The notes below the pieces were generated by a model that had not been told where the DNA came from, made no database searches, and saw nothing but the letters and a program-made list of their open reading frames with translations. A stretch of 64,000 nucleotides of DNA from Gelidibacter pelagius (GTDB lineage Bacteria; Bacteroidota; Bacteroidia; Flavobacteriales; Flavobacteriaceae): NCBI RefSeq assembly GCF_017581925.1, contig NZ_JAGEVG010000007.1, forward strand, positions 62,001 through 126,000, given 5' to 3'. Both the position numbers and the translations under genes were made by a program. Shown in pieces: positions 8,257-17,462 of this stretch. Position 1 is the stretch's first letter. Each line of letters opens with the position of its first letter.

Positions 8257-9339
8257 TTAAACTTTATAAAATGGCGTTTTTACAATGGTTGCCGGCACTG
8301 CATTTTTTCTTATTTGAATATTGATTTTGGTACCTGCTGCGGATAGATCCGTAGGTACATACCCTAAACCAATGCCTTTATGAAGCGACGGCGACATGGT
8401 TCCTGAAGTCACCTTTCCGATGATTTTACCTTGGTCATCCACAATATCATAGCCCTGACGCGGAATGCCTTTTTCGTCCAGTTCAAATCCTACCAATTTA
8501 TTTTTAGGACCGTTTTCCTTTTCGGCTTTAAGTGCTGCACTATTGGTGAATTCTTTAGTGAATTTGGTGACCCAACCCAATCCTGCTTCAATAGGAGAGG
8601 TGGTCTCGTCAATATCATTTCCGTAGAGGCAATAGCCCATTTCCAAACGTAAAGTATCACGAGCGGCCAACCCTATAGGTTTGATGCCGTAGGCTGCGCC
8701 AGTTTCAAAAACCTTGTCCCAAATTTGTTTCACTTCAGAGTTTTTACAGTAGATCTCAAAGCCGCCACTTCCAGTATATCCTGTTGCAGAAATGATCACA
8801 TGTTCCACACCAGCAAAATCACCTACTACAAAGTTATAGAATTTAATTTCTGAAAGGTCATGACTTGTTAAACTCTGCATAGCTTCAACCGCCTTAGGTC
8901 CTTGAATGGCCAGCAAAGAATACTCTGGAGAAAGATCTCTAACTGTTGCACCAACATCATTTTTAGAGTTGATCCAGTTCCAGTCTTTCTCAATATTACT
9001 GGCATTGACCACCAATAAATAGGAGTCTTCCTTCATCTTATAAATAATCAAATCATCTACAATCCCACCTTCTTCATTAGGCAAATAACTATATTGCGCT
9101 TTCCCGATGGTTAATTTTGAAGCATCGTTACTACATACTTTTTGAATTAATTCAAGTGCATGTGGTCCTTCAATTAAGAATTCACCCATATGTGAGACAT
9201 CAAACACACCAACGCCATTTCTGACGGTTTCATGTTCTGCGCTGACACCTTCGTACTGGACAGGCATATTAAAGCCTGCATAAGGCACTAATTTTGCTCC
9301 AAGAGCTTCGTGAGTTGTGGTTAATGCTGTGTTTTTCAT
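8257..9339 (-). CDS. gcvT: Glycine cleavage system T protein (aminomethyltransferase)
   Basis: GcvT releases ammonia from the H-protein-bound aminomethyl group and passes the one-carbon unit to tetrahydrofolate. The 360-residue protein is full length. It has the N-terminal [21 protein letters not shown] landmark (split here as [12 protein letters not shown] and AGFNMPVQY), [11 protein letters not shown] with the conserved Asp, and [14 protein letters not shown]. The other glycine-cleavage genes (gcvH, gcvP) are not adjacent, as is common in Bacteroidota. No glycine riboswitch is visible upstream. Instead a 50-codon membrane-protein gene lies 37 bases upstream on the same strand. Confidence 0.97.
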   Translation of the reverse strand: MKNTALTTTHEALGAKLVPYAGFNMPVQYEGVSAEHETVRNGVGVFDVSHMGEFLIEGPHALELIQKVCSNDASKLTIGKAQYSYLPNEEGGIVDDLIIYKMKEDSYLLVVNASNIEKDWNWINSKNDVGATVRDLSPEYSLLAIQGPKAVEAMQSLTSHDLSEIKFYNFVVGDFAGVEHVIISATGYTGSGGFEIYCKNSEVKQIWDKVFETGAAYGIKPIGLAARDTLRLEMGYCLYGNDIDETTSPIEAGLGWVTKFTKEFTNSAALKAEKENGPKNKLVGFELDEKGIPRQGYDIVDDQGKIIGKVTSGTMSPSLHKGIGLGYVPTDLSAAGTKINIQIRKNAVPATIVKTPFYKV

Positions 9340-9376
9340 GTTTTGTTGTTTATTTCCGCGACGGCGTACTTCTTAT

Positions 9377-9529
9377 TTAAAAATCCTTTGTTAAAATATA
9401 AACGACAATAATAACGAGGGTCAGTATTAAAAACGCATATAAAAGTCCCTTTTTAAAGCTGAAACCAGAAATGATATTTTGGATGATGTTTCCGAAAAAC
9501 TTCAGGATCCCTGTTAATACTTCCTCCAT
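9377..9529 (-). CDS. Small membrane protein, 50 residues
   Basis: This short gene encodes MEEVLTGILKFFGNIIQNII followed by SGFSFKKGLLYAFLILTLVI and a short tail ending TKDF. Residues 29-46 form one strong transmembrane helix after an amphipathic N-terminal part. A perfect -7 box (TACTTTTG, minus strand) at 9540-9547 sits just upstream of the ATG. The GGAGG in its second and third codons should not be mistaken for a ribosome binding site. It precedes gcvT by 37 bases and may be its promoter-proximal cotranscribed gene. The function is unknown. Confidence 0.6.
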   Translation of the reverse strand: MEEVLTGILKFFGNIIQNIISGFSFKKGLLYAFLILTLVIIVVYILTKDF

Positions 9530-9539
9530 AATTGCGTCA

Positions 9540-9547
9540 CAAAAGTA
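9540..9547 (-). promoter_or_regulatory. -7 box (TACTTTTG) for the gcvT gene run
   Basis: The minus-strand sequence is TACTTTTG, a perfect TAnnTTTG match, ending 10 bases upstream of the ATG at 9529. Transcription would begin within about five bases of the start codon, giving a very short leader. Confidence 0.45.
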
Positions 9548-9749
9548 TCGAAAATTATCTGTTTTAAAAATGAATCCTTCCGATTAAAAATTTGTTAAAG
9601 GAGTCCTTTGGAACATTTGTCGAAATCATTATGATCACGATCTTAACTTAGGTTTTTCAAGTTGTATAAAAGGTTTGCTTGACTTGATAAACTTAAGTTA
9701 AATGTCCTATAAATATTGTAAATGCTTCAATTTCTGTTACATTATAGGT

Positions 9750-10385
9750 ATGGAAAACGTATTAGTAGCAGGTGCTAACGGCACCACAGGAAAACAGATT
9801 GTAAAACTTTTATCAGAAACTCAGTATTTTAAACCAGTAGCTATGGTTAGAAAAAAGGAGCAGATGGGTCAGTTCGAAAACAATGGCATTTCAACGGTGT
9901 TGGGCGATTTGGAGCAGGATGTTTCACACGCTTTTAAAAATATAGATAAAGTCATATTTGCTGCCGGTTCAGGTGGAAAAAATGTGATTGGTGTAGATCA
10001 GGAAGGTGCAAAACGCCTGATCGACGCTTCAAAAAATTCAAATATCAAGAAATTCGTGATGTTAAGCTCTATGGGCGCTGATGCTCCCGAGAAAGCTGAT
10101 CAATTACAAGATTATTTAAAGGCAAAGCATAATGCCGATGAACATTTGAAAAGTAGTGGTTTGAATTATGCCATTGTAAGACCGGGAACCTTAAATAATA
10201 ACAATGCCACTGACCATATTCAGTTAAAAGAAAAGCTGTCCCAGACTGGTGAAATCAGTAGGGCGGACGTGGCTCAAACTTTGGTGCGGGTTCTGAATGA
10301 CGATACGGCGAATAAAGTGTCTTTTGAAATTTTGAATGGAGATACCCTTATCGGGAAGGCTTTGGAAGGATTTTCTGAAAAATAG
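9750..10385 (+). CDS. SDR family NAD(P)-binding protein (NmrA/YwnB-like)
   Basis: The protein begins MENVLVAGANGTTGKQIVKL, a clean GxxGxxG nucleotide-binding motif at residues 8-14. It also has MLSSMGADAPE and an atypical SDR YLKAK (YxxxK) element. Its roughly 211-residue length and the RPGTLNNN stretch match atypical SDRs of the NAD(P)H-binding YwnB type, whose substrates are mostly unknown. A longer frame opening 48 bases upstream is possible, but it adds a cysteine-rich tail that is not family-like, so I chose the ATG at 9750. It is a single-gene unit between the divergent gcvT run and the convergent threonine operon. Confidence 0.88.
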   Translation: MENVLVAGANGTTGKQIVKLLSETQYFKPVAMVRKKEQMGQFENNGISTVLGDLEQDVSHAFKNIDKVIFAAGSGGKNVIGVDQEGAKRLIDASKNSNIKKFVMLSSMGADAPEKADQLQDYLKAKHNADEHLKSSGLNYAIVRPGTLNNNNATDHIQLKEKLSQTGEISRADVAQTLVRVLNDDTANKVSFEILNGDTLIGKALEGFSEK

Positions 10386-10633
10386 AACTAAGAAAATAAA
10401 ATCTATGTAGTATATGAAATGGATCAGGACCGCTTGACTGTAGGCTTAAAGATTCAAGACTTTTTTTTAGGATGATTTTAATTTGAAAAGTGTTTTTCGC
10501 TGAGTTTAAGATATAAAAGACAGATGATTGAGTGGTTTTTTTGAGGATGTTATAAGATTCTAAAAAATAATCGACTTGATGGCTTAAAGTATGAGATCCT
10601 TTAAAAATTGTACAAATTTCTGGGGAACAACAA

Positions 10634-10664
10634 TAAAAAAAGAGGCGCTTGGCCTCTTTTTTTT
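10634..10664. terminator. Bidirectional Rho-independent terminator
   Basis: The inverted repeat AAAAAGAGGC-gcttg-GCCTCTTTTT has an A-tract on one side and a T-tract on the other, so it can end transcription in both directions. It overlaps the thrC stop codon and lies between the convergent SDR and thrC genes. Confidence 0.85.
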
Positions 10665-11964
10665 ATGATAAAGTGTTCAATAAAACAGCTTTCAATTCGT
10701 CGTAGTGCGCAATTGGAATCGCGGTTTTTTCATGATCCATAACCGCTTCAATCTGCGATGGCAATTCAATTTTTTCAGGAATGATTTCTTCTACAACATT
10801 TAAAAATTTTGTAGGATGTGCGGTTTCTAAAAAGACACAATGTGCATCGTTGTTATCTTTCAAATACGATTTACACCCTAAATAACCGACGGCTCCGTGG
10901 GGGTCTGCGATATATTTGAAATCAGTGTAAAGTTCTTTTAAAGCCTCACGCGTTTGATCATCAGAAAAACTATAAGACGATAAATTGGATTTCAAAGCCT
11001 CAAAATTGTTCTTGTAGATTTCCTGAATTCGGATAAAGTTACTCGGATTACCCACATCCATAGCGTTACTAATGGTCTGTACAGATGGTTTTGGTTGGTA
11101 TAATTTAGTGATCAGATACTCCGTCACCACATTGTTTTCATTGTTTGCTGCGACAAAGTGATGGATTGGCAAGCCCAATTGTTGTGCCATCATGCCCGCA
11201 CAAATATTTCCGAAATTACCACTTGGTACTGAATAGACTATATTTTTATGCGTTTTGTGTAGCTGTTTGTAAGCAAAAAAGAAATAGAACATTTGCGGCA
11301 ACCAACGTGCAACATTAATCGAGTTGGCCGACGTCAACTGCATTTTATTGGTCAATTCCTCATCTAAAAAAGCACGCTTGACCATGTCTTGACAATCATC
11401 AAAAACACCATCTACTTCTAAGGCGGTAATGTTTTGCTTAAGCGTTGTCAATTGCTTTTCCTGAATATCGCTTACTTTTCCACTCGGATATAAAATGACC
11501 ACATTAACGCCTTTTACACCTAAAAAACCATGGGCAACGGCGCCACCGGTATCACCTGAAGTAGCTACCAATACAGTAACTTCTTCTGTATTATGTTGAT
11601 TGAAATAACCTAAGCAACGCGCCATGAATCGTGCGCCAACATCTTTGAACGCCATGGTTGGACCATGAAACAGCTCTAAGGTAGAAACTTTGTCATTGAT
11701 TTTCACAATAGGAAAATCGAAGGATAGCGTTTCGGAAATAATAGTTTTTAAAACATCCTCAGGAATATCTGGACTGACAAATTGCTTTATTGCCTCAAGA
11801 GCGATGGCTTCATAGGATAAAGAATCGATGTTTTCAAAAAATGAAGCGGGTAGTGGTGTAATGGTTTCAGGAAAATAAAGTCCTTTATCTGGTGCAATAC
11901 CTTTGATAACCGCTTCTTTGAATGAGGTGCTTGGGGCTTTTTTGTTTAGTGATTTATAATTCAT
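10663..11964 (-). CDS. thrC: Threonine synthase
   Basis: ThrC converts O-phosphohomoserine to threonine with pyridoxal phosphate. The 433-residue protein has the PLP lysine in GPTMAFKDVGARFM (Lys107), the phosphate loop VATSGDTGGAVAHGF and the PSGNFGNICAG segment. The length is that of the long-form bacterial enzyme. It is the last gene of a thrA-thrB-thrC run on the minus strand. The 106-base spacer before it holds two repeats, so it may be transcribed with thrB or independently. The terminator at 10634-10664 closes the run. Confidence 0.97.
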   Translation of the reverse strand: MNYKSLNKKAPSTSFKEAVIKGIAPDKGLYFPETITPLPASFFENIDSLSYEAIALEAIKQFVSPDIPEDVLKTIISETLSFDFPIVKINDKVSTLELFHGPTMAFKDVGARFMARCLGYFNQHNTEEVTVLVATSGDTGGAVAHGFLGVKGVNVVILYPSGKVSDIQEKQLTTLKQNITALEVDGVFDDCQDMVKRAFLDEELTNKMQLTSANSINVARWLPQMFYFFFAYKQLHKTHKNIVYSVPSGNFGNICAGMMAQQLGLPIHHFVAANNENNVVTEYLITKLYQPKPSVQTISNAMDVGNPSNFIRIQEIYKNNFEALKSNLSSYSFSDDQTREALKELYTDFKYIADPHGAVGYLGCKSYLKDNNDAHCVFLETAHPTKFLNVVEEIIPEKIELPSQIEAVMDHEKTAIPIAHYDELKAVLLNTLS

Positions 11965-11979
11965 TTTTATTTTTATTTA

Positions 11980-12010
11980 CCACGTCCTGAAAGCTATCGG
12001 GACCACGAGT
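11980..12010. repeat. Palindromic intergenic repeat (thrB-thrC spacer)
   Basis: CCACGTCCTGAAAGCTATCG followed by GGACCACGAG is an imperfect inverted repeat centred on AGCT. It is a close relative of the palindrome in the thrA-thrB spacer (13014-13042) and shares the CCGATA core with those at 53431-53460 and 53513-53530. RNA copies would fold into a hairpin in the operon transcript. Confidence 0.7.
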
Positions 12011-12021
12011 GTTTTTTAGAT

Positions 12022-12061
12022 TTTCTTTGTGTAACTCTGTGTTTCTCTGTGTAACTCTGTG
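12022..12061. repeat. Two tandem 20-base units
   Basis: TTTCTTTGTGTAACTCTGTG (12022-12041) is followed directly by TTTCTCTGTGTAACTCTGTG (12042-12061), which differs by one base. The pair fills the spacer immediately downstream of the thrB stop. Confidence 0.85.
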
Positions 12062-12070
12062 ATATAATTT

Positions 12071-12997
12071 TTAAAGTTCTCTAATACCTTCTGTATTAAT
12101 CTTCGATACATAAGTTTCAAACGCAATCGCCGTTTTAGAATACACTTCCCGCATTGCTTTTTCCACATTTTCCGCATTTTCAATTCCTTTTGAAAGCGCA
12201 AATATCGCAGGGCCCGCGCCAGAAATGCTTGCTCCCAAAGCACCATGCTCCAATGCCGCCAATTTGACCTCTGCAAAATGCGGAATCAATTGGCTTCTAT
12301 GCGGCTCAACAATAACGTCCATCAAGCTTCTTTTCAATAACTCATAATCGCTGGTATGAAGGGCATGCACAAAGCTTCCCAGATTTGCCCATTGCGTTAT
12401 GGCATCCTTCAATGGAAATGTCTTAGGTAAAATGGCTCGGGCATCTGATGTTTTTATTTCTATTTGCGGATGGATGATGGTTGCATAAATATCCTTTGGG
12501 GTTGGCAATTGTAATACTTCTAATGGTGATATACTTTTTACTAAAGTAAATCCCCCAAAAATCCCAGGCGCTAAATTGTCAGCATGTTCACTTCCACTTG
12601 CTAAAGCTTCACCTTTCATCGCGAAACCGGTGACTTGTGTCTTAGTATACGGTCGACCTAAAAGTTCATTAATGGCAAATACACTACCTGAAGCACTGGC
12701 GCTACTGCTACCAATACCGCTTCCCGGTTTAATGTTTTTGTAGATTTCAATCTCAAATCCGAAGTCTGGTTTTGCATCTGCAATCATCGCTAATGCCGAT
12801 ACACCTGCAACATTTTTAGTGGCATCAAGAGGTAAATCATAACCTTCGATTTTGGTGATGAAGATCCCTTTTCTTTCGGTCGTTCTTATAACCATCTCAT
12901 CACCGATCGTATCCAAACAAAACCCGAGGACGTCATATCCGCAGGACACATTGGCTACCGTTGCGGGTGAGAATATTTTGATTTCTTTTTTATTCAC
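12071..12997 (-). CDS. thrB: Homoserine kinase
   Basis: ThrB phosphorylates homoserine, the substrate step before threonine synthase. It is a 308-residue GHMP-kinase. The opening KIFSPATVANVSCGYDVLGF and the ATP loop PGSGIGSSSAS (residues 91-101) are diagnostic, and ALGASISGAGPAIFAL is the C-terminal GHMP motif. It sits between thrA and thrC with spacers of about 110 bases on each side, both containing repeats. A longer antisense-like frame over its 3' end is a shadow. Confidence 0.97.
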   Translation of the reverse strand: MNKKEIKIFSPATVANVSCGYDVLGFCLDTIGDEMVIRTTERKGIFITKIEGYDLPLDATKNVAGVSALAMIADAKPDFGFEIEIYKNIKPGSGIGSSSASASGSVFAINELLGRPYTKTQVTGFAMKGEALASGSEHADNLAPGIFGGFTLVKSISPLEVLQLPTPKDIYATIIHPQIEIKTSDARAILPKTFPLKDAITQWANLGSFVHALHTSDYELLKRSLMDVIVEPHRSQLIPHFAEVKLAALEHGALGASISGAGPAIFALSKGIENAENVEKAMREVYSKTAIAFETYVSKINTEGIREL

Positions 12998-13013
12998 AAG
13001 TTTTTATTTTTCG

Positions 13014-13042
13014 CCACGTCCCGATAGCTATCGGGATCACGA
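13014..13042. repeat. Palindromic intergenic repeat (thrA-thrB spacer)
   Basis: CCACGTCCCGATAGCTATCG followed by GGATCACGA contains the perfect palindrome TCCCGATAGCTATCGGGA. It is a close copy of the element at 11980-12010. Downstream (13076-13110) the same spacer also carries the ACTGCGACTGAA-type repeat seen at 886-914. Confidence 0.8.
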
Positions 13043-13110
13043 ATATTTATTTTTCTTAACTTAACTTCAATTTAGACTGCGACTGAAGCCTGCAAACTGG
13101 AGACTGAAAC

Positions 13111-15555
13111 CTAATTCCCAATCCTAATAATATCCGCAAACAATCCCGAAGCAGTCACATCAGCACCAGCACCTGCACCTTTAATAATTAAAGGCTGTTC
13201 TGGATAACGTTGTGTGTAAAACATGACAATATTATCTTTCCCTTTCAGATTATAAAATGGATGATCTTTAGGAATTTCTTTTAAACCAACTTTAGCCTTT
13301 TCACCATCAAATTCCGCCACATATTTCAATTGACAATCGTTCTTTTTGGCAGTGGCGTATAATTTTTGGAAGTGATCTTCATCGGCTATTAAGGTCTTGT
13401 AAAAATCGTCAACAGAATCACTCTTTAAGTTACTTTCAGTCAAAAAGGAATCATTTTCGATATCTTCCAGATTCATTTTTGTACCGCTCTCACGTGCTAA
13501 AATCAAGATTTTACGGGCAACATCCACACCGCTCAAATCGATACGTGGATCAGGTTCTGTATAGCCTTCTTTTTGAGCTTGTTTTACAACATCGTGAAAG
13601 TTTGTGGTATCATCAAAATTATTGAACACAAAGTTCAGACTTCCCGAAAGAACTGCTTGAATAGAAGTTATTTTATCCCCTGAAGCAATGAGATGATTTA
13701 AGGTGTCAATAATTGGCAAGCCAGCACCAACATTGGTTTCAAACAGAAAGGGTGCATTGTACTTTACGGACAGTCTTTTGAGGTTGCTATAATTTTCAAA
13801 AGTACTTGAACAGGCAATCTTGTTGCAAGCCACCACAGCGATACTTTCCCTTAGGTAATCGGCATATACTTTAGAAACCTCTTCGTTGGCGGTTACATCG
13901 ACGAAAATACTATTGCGTAAGTTTAAGCTTTTTATACGCTCTAAAAACCCATCCAGAGTCGCTTTTTCTCCAGTGGCCAATTGTTCTTTCCAAGATTTTA
14001 AGGAAAGTCCGGATTCATCGAAAATCATGGTTCTGGAATTGGATAGCCCAATGACTCTCATATTGATTTTCAAATGTTCTTTTACATACTTTTTCTGTTG
14101 TTGGATTTGTTCCACAAGACGTTCACCCACATTACCAACACCGGTGATATAGACGTTCAACTGTTTGGTCTGGTCTTCAAAAAAGCGCTCATGAATGGTA
14201 TTTAATGCCTTTTTTACGTCTTTTTCAGCAATGACTGCAGAAATGTTCTTTTCTGAAGCACCCTGAGCAATAGCTCTTATATTGATATTATTTTTTCCCA
14301 ATGCACTAAACATCCTGCCACTGATACCTTGGTGGTTTTTCATATTATCTCCCACCAAAGCCACAATCGATAAATCTTTTTCTACAATAATAGGATCAAT
14401 TTTCAGCAATGAAATTTCATTTTCAAAGGTTAAATTAATGCTTTCTGCAGCAAGAGCTGCATCATTTTCATCAATTCCAAAACAGATGGAATGCTCAGAA
14501 GAGGCTTGTGTTATGAAAATAACATTGATTTTCTCCTGGGCCAAGGTTTCAAAAAGTCGCTTGGAAAACCCAGGAATGCCTATCATTCCATTGCCTTGCA
14601 AGGTCAATAGGGCAATATTGCTAATATTACTGATGCCTTTGGCTGCCTTAGAAAAACCATTGCTTTTATCACTGGTAATAACAGTGCCATGGGCGTCTGG
14701 TTCTGTTGTGTTTTTAATATGAATAGGGATATCTAAAACGAGAACCGGCTGGAGCGAGGGTGGGTAGAGCACTTTTGCACCAAAATGCGATAATTCCATG
14801 GCTTCCTGATAAGATAGCCGCTCAATAGGGTAGGCCTGTTTTACAAGTTTTGGATTTGCCGTGTACATCCCGTTCACGTCAGTCCAAATCTCCAATCGAT
14901 TGACTTTTAAAGCAGCTGCAATAATAGCCGCGGTAAAGTCAGATCCGCCGCGTCCCAAAGTAGTAATTTCTCCAGAATTGGATTTTGCAATAAACCCAGG
15001 AAGGATCGTAATTTTTTGATTGGCATTCTTGAAATACTCACGAATATTCATGTTGGTAATCCCATAGTTGACTTCTGCTTTCGTGAATTTAGAGTTGGTG
15101 ACTATCAGATCTTGGCTGTTTTTTCTAACGGCGTTTAAACCTTGGCTTTTCATGGTTTCCGCAACAATATAAGAGGAGAGGAGCTCGCCAAAACTCACGA
15201 GCTTATCGGAGGTTTTAGGCGAAAGTTCATTGATGAGATAAATGCCATCCAGCAGGCTCTTTAAACTTGCCAATTTGCTTTCAATATACTCTTTTACAGC
15301 TTCACTCTGACTGGGAATAAGTTCAGACAAAAGATTGATATGAATCTCTTTAATCGTCTTAAATTCAGATAAATAGCTTTCATTTTTATGTTGAGCAAAC
15401 TCACCTGCCCTTAATAACCTATCTGTGATGCCACCCACAGCAGAAACCACGCAAATAACGGATTCCTTTTGTGAATAATTATTGAGAATAGCGATGACTT
15501 TTTTAATGTTTTCTGTGGAACCGACAGATGTTCCTCCAAATTTTAATACGTTCAT
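13111..15555 (-). CDS. thrA: Bifunctional aspartokinase / homoserine dehydrogenase
   Basis: This 814-residue fusion catalyses the first and third steps of threonine/methionine synthesis from aspartate. Residues 1 to about 285 are aspartokinase, starting MNVLKFGGTSVGS, with TTLGRGGSDFTA. Two ACT-type regulatory modules follow (about 310-460; GNGMIGIPGFSKRLFETLA and VALVGDNMKNHQGISGR). Homoserine dehydrogenase starts near 465 (NVYITGVGNVGERLVEQI) and includes the KSLNLRNSIFVDVTAN region and a GADVTASGLFADIIRI end. Threonine feedback through the ACT region is typical of the family. It heads the thr operon. Upstream is a possible -7 box at 15749-15756. Confidence 0.97.
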   Translation of the reverse strand: MNVLKFGGTSVGSTENIKKVIAILNNYSQKESVICVVSAVGGITDRLLRAGEFAQHKNESYLSEFKTIKEIHINLLSELIPSQSEAVKEYIESKLASLKSLLDGIYLINELSPKTSDKLVSFGELLSSYIVAETMKSQGLNAVRKNSQDLIVTNSKFTKAEVNYGITNMNIREYFKNANQKITILPGFIAKSNSGEITTLGRGGSDFTAAIIAAALKVNRLEIWTDVNGMYTANPKLVKQAYPIERLSYQEAMELSHFGAKVLYPPSLQPVLVLDIPIHIKNTTEPDAHGTVITSDKSNGFSKAAKGISNISNIALLTLQGNGMIGIPGFSKRLFETLAQEKINVIFITQASSEHSICFGIDENDAALAAESINLTFENEISLLKIDPIIVEKDLSIVALVGDNMKNHQGISGRMFSALGKNNINIRAIAQGASEKNISAVIAEKDVKKALNTIHERFFEDQTKQLNVYITGVGNVGERLVEQIQQQKKYVKEHLKINMRVIGLSNSRTMIFDESGLSLKSWKEQLATGEKATLDGFLERIKSLNLRNSIFVDVTANEEVSKVYADYLRESIAVVACNKIACSSTFENYSNLKRLSVKYNAPFLFETNVGAGLPIIDTLNHLIASGDKITSIQAVLSGSLNFVFNNFDDTTNFHDVVKQAQKEGYTEPDPRIDLSGVDVARKILILARESGTKMNLEDIENDSFLTESNLKSDSVDDFYKTLIADEDHFQKLYATAKKNDCQLKYVAEFDGEKAKVGLKEIPKDHPFYNLKGKDNIVMFYTQRYPEQPLIIKGAGAGADVTASGLFADIIRIGN

Positions 15556-15748
15556 AGTTGGTAATATGATGGATTAGAAGTAATAGATGTAAAATTATAA
15601 TAAATGGGAAAATACAGGACGAGATAAAATATAACAATTAACCCCAAAGGGTAATCATGTTAAAAGGAATGTTGCCTTCGGAAGAGATAAAGGTCATGAA
15701 AACATTTTTTATGTGTTGTAAAGTTTGCATATCTTGTTCTATACCTGT

Positions 15749-15756
15749 CAAAAGTA
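15749..15756 (-). promoter_or_regulatory. Candidate -7 box (TACTTTTG) for the thr operon
   Basis: The minus strand reads TACTTTTG, a perfect TAnnTTTG match. It would give a leader of roughly 185 bases before thrA. No good -33 element is visible. A 30-codon frame in this leader is discussed under rejected observations. The 289-base spacer 15556-15844 holds nothing else I can identify. Confidence 0.35.
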
Positions 15757-15844
15757 TTATTTTTACTGTTATAAAAAAATTTACAGCCCTTTTTTAGGGA
15801 TAAAATATAAATAATTAAGCATATCATAAAAAAAGACTGCTAAA

Positions 15845-17398
15845 ATGAAGATATTCTCAAAAGAACAAATCTATGAAGGCGATCAGCTAACGGCTAAAAA
15901 GCAAAACATAAGTTCTACCGAATTAATGGAACGTGCTGGCACGCAAATCTTCAACTGGATTCACCAACGAATGCAAGGTGCCCAAGTGCCCATTCATGTT
16001 TTCTGTGGGATTGGAAATAATGGCGGCGACGGATTGGTATTGGCGAGACAATTGATCAACTATGGTTACAATGTACATACCTATGTGGTAAATTGCAGCG
16101 ATAAGCGTACTAAGGATTTTTTGGTCAACTATGACCGAATCAAACAAACCACAAAGAAATGGCCAATAATGCTCAATTGTAAAGCTGATTTTCCGCCTAT
16201 TGGTCCGGATGATATTATTGTAGATGCCGTTTTTGGAATAGGTTTAAATAGACCTCCAAATGAATGGGTGAAAGGTTTGTTCCAACATTTTAGAGCTTCA
16301 AAGGCCTTTACATTAGCTATTGATCTACCTTCGGGATTGTATGCGGATAAAGTCCCTGAAGATGAAAATGGTGTCGTATGGGCAGATTACACCTTGAGTT
16401 TTCAATCTCCTAAACTGGTGTTCTTTCTTCCCGATACTTCAAAATACACCCGTCAATGGGAAGTCCTCGACATTGGAATTGATCTTGAATTTCTGCAACA
16501 AACAGAAACCGAAGTGGAGCTGATTGGCAAAAATGAAATGTTGCCAATTTATAAGCCAAGAGAAAAATTTTCGCACAAAGGCACTTATGGCCACGGATTG
16601 CTCATAGGCGGAAGTCATGGAAAAATAGGGGCGATGATACTTTCGGGAAGGGGTGCGTTGGCTTCTGGTGCAGGTTTGATCACTACTTTTATTCCTAAAT
16701 GTGGTTATATCCCCATGCAATCGGTTGTTCCGGAAATCATGGTCATAACCGATGTTGATGAAGAGAAACTTACCGCAATCAAATTTGATATCGAACCAAC
16801 TGCTATTGGTATAGGCATGGGTCTGGGATTGGATGATAAAACCCACATGGCGTTTCAAAAGTTTCTAAAATCCAATAGCGTTCCTTTAGTTATTGATGCG
16901 GACGGTATCAATCTGCTATCCAAACATAAGGTCGATTTAAAATTGTTGAAGCCTCAAACCGTATTCACACCGCACCCTAAAGAGCTTGAACGTTTATTGG
17001 GCAAATGGAAAAACGATTTTGATAAATTAAAAAAGGCTAAGACCTTCTCAAAGAAATACAAATGTATTCTTGTTATTAAAGGTGCCCATACCATTACAGT
17101 GTTTGAAGACAAATTGTACGTCAACTCAACTGGTAATCCGGGCTTGGCCACGGGAGGCACTGGAGATGTTTTGACAGGGATAATTACTGGGCTTATTGGA
17201 CAAGGTTATGAATCTTTAACGGCCAGTTTGTTCGCGGTGTACTTGCATGGAAAATCGGCAGATATCGCTGTAGAAGACTATGGTTATCAGAGTTTAACCG
17301 CAAGTCATATCATTGATTATTTAGGACAGGCCTATCTTGATTTGTTTGCAAAACCTCCTGTTCAGCCTCAGCAAGAAAATGGAGAGGAAAACCCATAA
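15845..17398 (+). CDS. nnr: Bifunctional NAD(P)H-hydrate epimerase / ADP-dependent dehydratase
   Basis: The protein repairs hydrated NADH and NADPH. The 517-residue fusion has an epimerase domain (about 1-215; ELMERAGTQIFNWI, CGIGNNGGDGLVLARQL, DAVFGIGLNRP). A ribokinase-like dehydratase domain follows (about 230-505; GHGLLIGGSHGKIGAMILSG split as GHGLLIGG and GKIGAMILSG, TPHPKELERLLG, and GNPGLATGGTGDVLTG with the catalytic Asp). This is the usual bacterial fusion (E. coli YjeF/Nnr). It is a single-gene unit ended by the hairpin at 17406-17440. Confidence 0.96.
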   Translation: MKIFSKEQIYEGDQLTAKKQNISSTELMERAGTQIFNWIHQRMQGAQVPIHVFCGIGNNGGDGLVLARQLINYGYNVHTYVVNCSDKRTKDFLVNYDRIKQTTKKWPIMLNCKADFPPIGPDDIIVDAVFGIGLNRPPNEWVKGLFQHFRASKAFTLAIDLPSGLYADKVPEDENGVVWADYTLSFQSPKLVFFLPDTSKYTRQWEVLDIGIDLEFLQQTETEVELIGKNEMLPIYKPREKFSHKGTYGHGLLIGGSHGKIGAMILSGRGALASGAGLITTFIPKCGYIPMQSVVPEIMVITDVDEEKLTAIKFDIEPTAIGIGMGLGLDDKTHMAFQKFLKSNSVPLVIDADGINLLSKHKVDLKLLKPQTVFTPHPKELERLLGKWKNDFDKLKKAKTFSKKYKCILVIKGAHTITVFEDKLYVNSTGNPGLATGGTGDVLTGIITGLIGQGYESLTASLFAVYLHGKSADIAVEDYGYQSLTASHIIDYLGQAYLDLFAKPPVQPQQENGEENP

Positions 17399-17405
17399 AA
17401 CAAAA

Positions 17406-17440
17406 AAACCGCACTTTAATACTGAATTTAAGTGCGGTTT
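17406..17440. terminator. Bidirectional Rho-independent terminator
   Basis: The inverted repeat AAACCGCACTT ... AAGTGCGGTTT, with an A-tract upstream and T's downstream, lies between the convergent nnr and TlpA-like genes. Confidence 0.85.
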
Positions 17441-17462
17441 TAATAAGAAGTATTTTTTCAGC

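Noticed and set aside
9340-9376. A glycine riboswitch controlling gcvT.
   Set aside because: The 37-base gap is far too short and a small protein gene with its own -7 box lies directly upstream.
12016-12276. An 86-codon minus-strand frame overlapping the 3' end of thrB.
   Set aside because: It runs in another frame over conserved thrB sequence and then through the tandem 20-mer. Its composition is Arg/Lys-rich, as expected of a shadow frame.
15638-15730. A 30-codon frame on the minus strand (MQTLQHIKNVFMTFISSEGN...) between the candidate thr promoter and thrA, as a threonine leader peptide.
   Set aside because: It has only three scattered Thr codons and no run of Thr or Ile codons, and no terminator hairpin follows it before thrA. 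A 55-codon frame overlaps it in another phase, as expected by chance.
16439-16858. A 139-codon frame antisense to nnr.
   Set aside because: It lies wholly inside a well-supported gene and has no domain or start signal of its own.
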